A DNA stretch of 64,000 bases from Amycolatopsis coloradensis (lineage in GTDB: Bacteria; Actinomycetota; Actinomycetes; Mycobacteriales; Pseudonocardiaceae). A program made the translations under genes and the position numbers. Where the stretch lies: positions 509,917-573,916 of the forward strand of contig NZ_MQUQ01000003.1 of assembly GCF_001953865.1 (NCBI RefSeq). Reading direction: 5' to 3'. Each line of letters opens with the position of its first letter. Positions within the stretch are counted from its first letter, which is position 1. Under the pieces are notes generated by a model. It was not told the DNA's origin, did no database searches, and worked only from the letters and a program-made list of their open reading frames with translations. Shown piece by piece: positions 60,786 through 64,000 of this stretch.

Positions 60786-60911
60786 GATGACGCGTTCCCA
60801 GAGCCGGAACTCGCGTGCTTGAACGGCGATCACGCATGACTGGGCGGCGATCACGCGTGACTGAAGCCGGAACACGTGTGTTCCGGGGTCGAGCACGCGA
60901 GTTACGAACGC
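60786..60911. repeat. Six tandem 21-base repeats with CACGCGTG core
   Basis: Six adjacent 21-base units start at 60786, 60807, 60828, 60849, 60870 and 60891. All begin GA and most have CACGCGTG or a close variant at positions 4-11 (GATCACGCGTGACT, GAACACGTGTGTTC, GAGCACGCGAGTTA). 21 bases is two helical turns, so all cores face one side of the DNA. No reading frame, promoter or known operator explains it. Confidence 0.75.
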
Positions 60912-60930
60912 AACTAGAGGACTACTTGCG
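60909..60930. repeat. Single repeat arm ending hspR
   Basis: CGCAACTAGAGGACTACTTG... (60909-60930) is identical to the right arm of the repeat at 39544-39565. On the minus strand it supplies the last two codons and the stop of hspR (Arg-Lys-stop). The left arm is missing. Confidence 0.85.
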
Positions 60931-61362
60931 TTTTTTGGGTTTCCAGACGACCAGCGCGGTCTGCTGCCGCAGGGGCACGAGGTCCTTGCGGTAGGAGGCG
61001 TGCACGGCCGCGGCAGTCTGTTCGGCGGAGACGTACGCGGCCGTGAGCTCCTCGGTCAGTTCGGCGATCCGCGCGCGGAGGGCGTCGACCTGGTTCTCCA
61101 GCTCGATGATCCGCTTGATGCCGGCGAGGTTGACACCGTCCTCTTGGGACAGTCGCTGCACTTCGCGCAGCAACGCGATGTCCCGCATGGAGTAACGGCG
61201 TCCACCACCGGAGGTCCGGCCCGGCGACACGAGACCCTGGCGGTCGTAGGATCGCAGGGTCTGCGCGTGCAGGCCGGAGAGCTGCGCCGCCACCGAAATG
61301 ACGAACACCGGGGTGTCCTCGTCCGCACCGTCGTGCGGCAGCCCGCCGAACATGGTGCTCAC
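60922..61362 (-). CDS. hspR: Heat shock repressor HspR (MerR family)
   Basis: 146 residues from the GTG overlapping the dnaJ stop (GTGA). The MerR-like HTH is FVISVAAQLSGLHAQTLRSYDRQGLVSPGRTSGGGRRYSMRDIALLREVQRL, followed by a helix that pairs in the dimer and a basic tail KPKKRK. HspR with DnaK represses dnaK, clpB and lon from HAIR boxes and is released when DnaK is needed elsewhere. The last two codons and the stop lie in a dispersed repeat arm. Confidence 0.95.
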   Translation of the reverse strand: MSTMFGGLPHDGADEDTPVFVISVAAQLSGLHAQTLRSYDRQGLVSPGRTSGGGRRYSMRDIALLREVQRLSQEDGVNLAGIKRIIELENQVDALRARIAELTEELTAAYVSAEQTAAAVHASYRKDLVPLRQQTALVVWKPKKRK

Positions 61363-62537
61363 CTGCCTTCGAGAAGTTCGGTGATCTCCGGTCGCGGGTC
61401 GTGCTCGGACATGGCCTCCGCGTAGGCCTCCAAGGCCTCGCGGGCCTTGTCGTCCAATTTGGACGGAATGGCGGCCTGCAGGGTGACCAGCAGATCACCC
61501 TGAGCGCCATCCCTCTTCGCGATTCCCTTGCCGCGCACGCGAAGCACGCGACCACCGGCCGTGCCCTGCGGCACCTTCAGCGAGACCTTGCCCTCCAGCG
61601 TCGGCACGGTGATCGTGCCGCCGAGGGCCAGTTCCGCGAAGGACACCGGCACGGTGATCGTCAGGTCGAGGTTCTGGCGCCCGAACACCGGATGCGGCGC
61701 GACGTGCACGCGGACGAACAGATCGCCCGGTTGCGCGCCGCCGCGGCCCGGTTCGCCCTGGCCCGCCAACCGGATCCGCTGGTCGTCGGCCACGCCCGGC
61801 GGGATCCGCACGGTCAGCGTGCGGGTGCGGGTGCTGACGCCCTCGCCCGCGCATTCCGGGCAGGGGTCGTCGATGATCGTGCCGCGGCCGCGGCAATCGC
61901 GGCACGGCTCGGAGAACGCGAACGCGCCCTGGCTCCGGCTGACCAGCCCGCTGCCCTGACAGGTGGAACACGTCCTCGGGGAAGTCCCCGGCTTCGCGCC
62001 GTTCCCGCCGCAGGTGGAACAGGTCGCCGGGCTCGACAGCCGCAGCGGCAGCGTCGCGCCCTTGACCGCCTCGGTGAAGTCGATCCGGACGTCGGTCTCC
62101 ACGTCCGCGCCGCGCTGCGGCCGGTTCGCGGTGGCACCGGCGGCGCCGCCACGACGGCCGAAGAGGCCGCCGAGGATGTCACCGAGCCCGCCGAAACCGG
62201 CCTGCTGCTGACCACCCGCCTGACCGAAGATGTCGCCGACGTCGAACCCGCCGCCACCGGCGCCGCCGCCCGGGAAGCCGAAGCCACCAGGGCCGCCGGA
62301 GCCGAAGAGGCGCCGGGCCTCGTCGTACTCCTTGCGCTTGGACGAGTCGGAGAGGACGCCATACGCCTCCGAGACCGCCTTGAACTTCTTCTCCGCCTCC
62401 GCGTTGCCCGCGTTGGCGTCGGGGTGGTTCTCCTTGGCCAGCTTGCGATAGGCCTTCTTGATCTCGTCCGCGGTGGCGTCGGAGGAGACGCCCAGCTCAC
62501 GGTAGAAGTCCTTACCGATCCATTCCCGTGCACTCAC
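61359..62537 (-). CDS. dnaJ: Chaperone DnaJ
   Basis: 392 residues. J domain 1-75 with KENHPDANAG (HPD), Gly/Phe-rich region 80-140 (GSGGPGGFGFPGGGAGGGGF), four zinc repeats CSTCGGNG, CSTCQGSG, CRDCRGRG and CPECAGEG, and a C-terminal substrate-binding part. It delivers substrates to DnaK and stimulates its ATPase. It starts 33 bases after the grpE stop and overlaps hspR. Confidence 0.97.
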   Translation of the reverse strand: MSAREWIGKDFYRELGVSSDATADEIKKAYRKLAKENHPDANAGNAEAEKKFKAVSEAYGVLSDSSKRKEYDEARRLFGSGGPGGFGFPGGGAGGGGFDVGDIFGQAGGQQQAGFGGLGDILGGLFGRRGGAAGATANRPQRGADVETDVRIDFTEAVKGATLPLRLSSPATCSTCGGNGAKPGTSPRTCSTCQGSGLVSRSQGAFAFSEPCRDCRGRGTIIDDPCPECAGEGVSTRTRTLTVRIPPGVADDQRIRLAGQGEPGRGGAQPGDLFVRVHVAPHPVFGRQNLDLTITVPVSFAELALGGTITVPTLEGKVSLKVPQGTAGGRVLRVRGKGIAKRDGAQGDLLVTLQAAIPSKLDDKAREALEAYAEAMSEHDPRPEITELLEGR

Positions 62538-62570
62538 CGAACGTCTCCTCCTTTCACGCCGAATCGCCGA

Positions 62571-63337
62571 TCAGCGGTCGTTCTCATCGAAGAGCTCGCC
62601 CTCGATGGGCAGCTCGCCGCCCACGGGCGGGTCCACCGGGGCGTTCCGCGGCTCCGGTGCGGGAGCCGCGCCCGGCTCGTGGTCGGTGACCCCGACCAGC
62701 GCCGCGCGCAGCACACGGTCACCGAAGCGGTAACCGCGGCGCATGACCGTGGTGACCGTCGGGCCCGCGACGTCCGGCGAGGTGCTGTGCTGGACGGCCT
62801 CGTGCACGCTGGGGTCGAAGGCTTCGCCCTCGGCGCCGAACGGCTCGAGACCCGACCGCTGCAAACTCCCGACCAGCTTCTCACCGACCGCCTTGAAGGC
62901 ACCGGTCAGATCGCCGTGCTGCTCCGCTCGCTCGAGGTCGTCGAGCAGCGGGAGCAGGTCACCGACGACCGCCGCTTTCGCGCCGGAGACGACCTGTTCG
63001 CGGTCGCGGTCCACACGCTTGCGGTAGTTGGCGTACTCCGCCTGGAGACGCTGGAGGTCCGCCGTGCGTTCCGCCAGCTCCTTCTCCAGACCGGTGGCCA
63101 CCGACACCGAATCGCCCACAATGGTCTCCCCGAGGCCGGGGCCCGCGTGTGCCGCGGGCTCCGGCGCTTCGGTTACTACGGGCTCTTCGACAGGCGCGGC
63201 GTGCTTCGGGCCGTCCTGGGGTTCGGCTGCCGGGCCGGCAGGCCGGACCTCACCGGTCAGCGGGTCGATCCGCCGCCGATCCCGCACGACCACCGGTTCC
63301 TCCGGGCCCCGGCCCTCGGTTTCGTCGTAGCGTCCCG

Positions 63338-63341
<4 letters not shown>
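62571..63341 (-). CDS. grpE: Nucleotide exchange factor GrpE
   Basis: 256 residues from the GTG overlapping the dnaK stop (GTGA). A long unstructured N-terminus (rich in Pro, Glu and Ala, to about residue 85), a coiled coil ([28 protein letters not shown]) and the beta wing ([38 protein letters not shown]) are in the normal order. GrpE removes ADP from DnaK. It is longer than E. coli GrpE because of the N- and C-terminal tails. Confidence 0.96.

Positions 63342-64000
<659 letters not shown>

Overview
The window is high-GC DNA, with G or C at almost every third codon position, GTG starts, 4-base stop/start overlaps (ATGA and GTGA), and the gene order dnaK-grpE-dnaJ-hspR. It also carries F420/LLM enzymes, a SigE-family sigma factor, DasR-type (dre) operators and an AAC(2')-I gene. 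These point to an actinomycete, most likely Pseudonocardiaceae (Amycolatopsis or a close relative). That placement comes from recognising the gene families, not from a search. I see no rRNA, tRNA, CRISPR array, insertion sequence or phage gene.

Left part (1-16 kb): the end of a peptide-type ABC ATPase overlaps a luciferase-like monooxygenase. Next come a large FAD/NAD(P) protein and an SsuD-like monooxygenase, an MFS pump, a membrane diguanylate cyclase, and a TetR regulator divergent from a secreted lipase across a perfect operator. After these lie DUF3151, a polytopic membrane protein of unknown function, fba (class II aldolase), and small oxidoreductases.

Middle (16-31 kb): SDR and PPOX genes precede a tightly coupled Baeyer-Villiger monooxygenase / metal-dependent hydrolase / Fe-S reductase operon. 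Then come YciI, a SigE-family sigma factor, nagA with a dre operator, DedA, an FAD-linked oxidase, and a TetR-controlled MFS exporter with paired operators. A MarR-MFS operon follows whose pump carries two C-terminal Ig-like domains, then a second DedA.

31-39.5 kb: a translationally coupled sugar ABC operon (binding protein, permease, ATPase, PfkB kinase, P-loop kinase, SDR) faces a LacI regulator over a perfect LacI operator. A second LacI-like gene with no DNA-binding domain follows, then an aminoglycoside 2'-N-acetyltransferase.

39.5-64 kb: GH76, a molybdopterin oxidoreductase, a SpoU methyltransferase, DUF2784, pyrE, an FtsX-type ABC exporter, a PepSY lipoprotein, clpB, an MFS, a MarR, two tandem globin-reductase genes, an AA10 LPMO with a DUF305 lipoprotein, then hspR, dnaJ, grpE and the 3' part of dnaK. 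Gene order from DUF3151/fba through GH76, SpoU, pyrE, clpB and globin-reductase matches, as I remember it, the mycobacterial Rv0360c-Rv0385 region.

Three themes cross the window. First, dispersed intergenic palindromes recur; one copy lies in frame inside the PfkB kinase gene and another supplies the hspR stop codon. Second, the heat-shock circuit is closed locally: hspR is here, and clpB has a HspR-type (HAIR) operator overlapping a SigH/SigR-like promoter. Third, dre sites in front of both nagA and the LPMO suggest one chitin/GlcNAc regulon.
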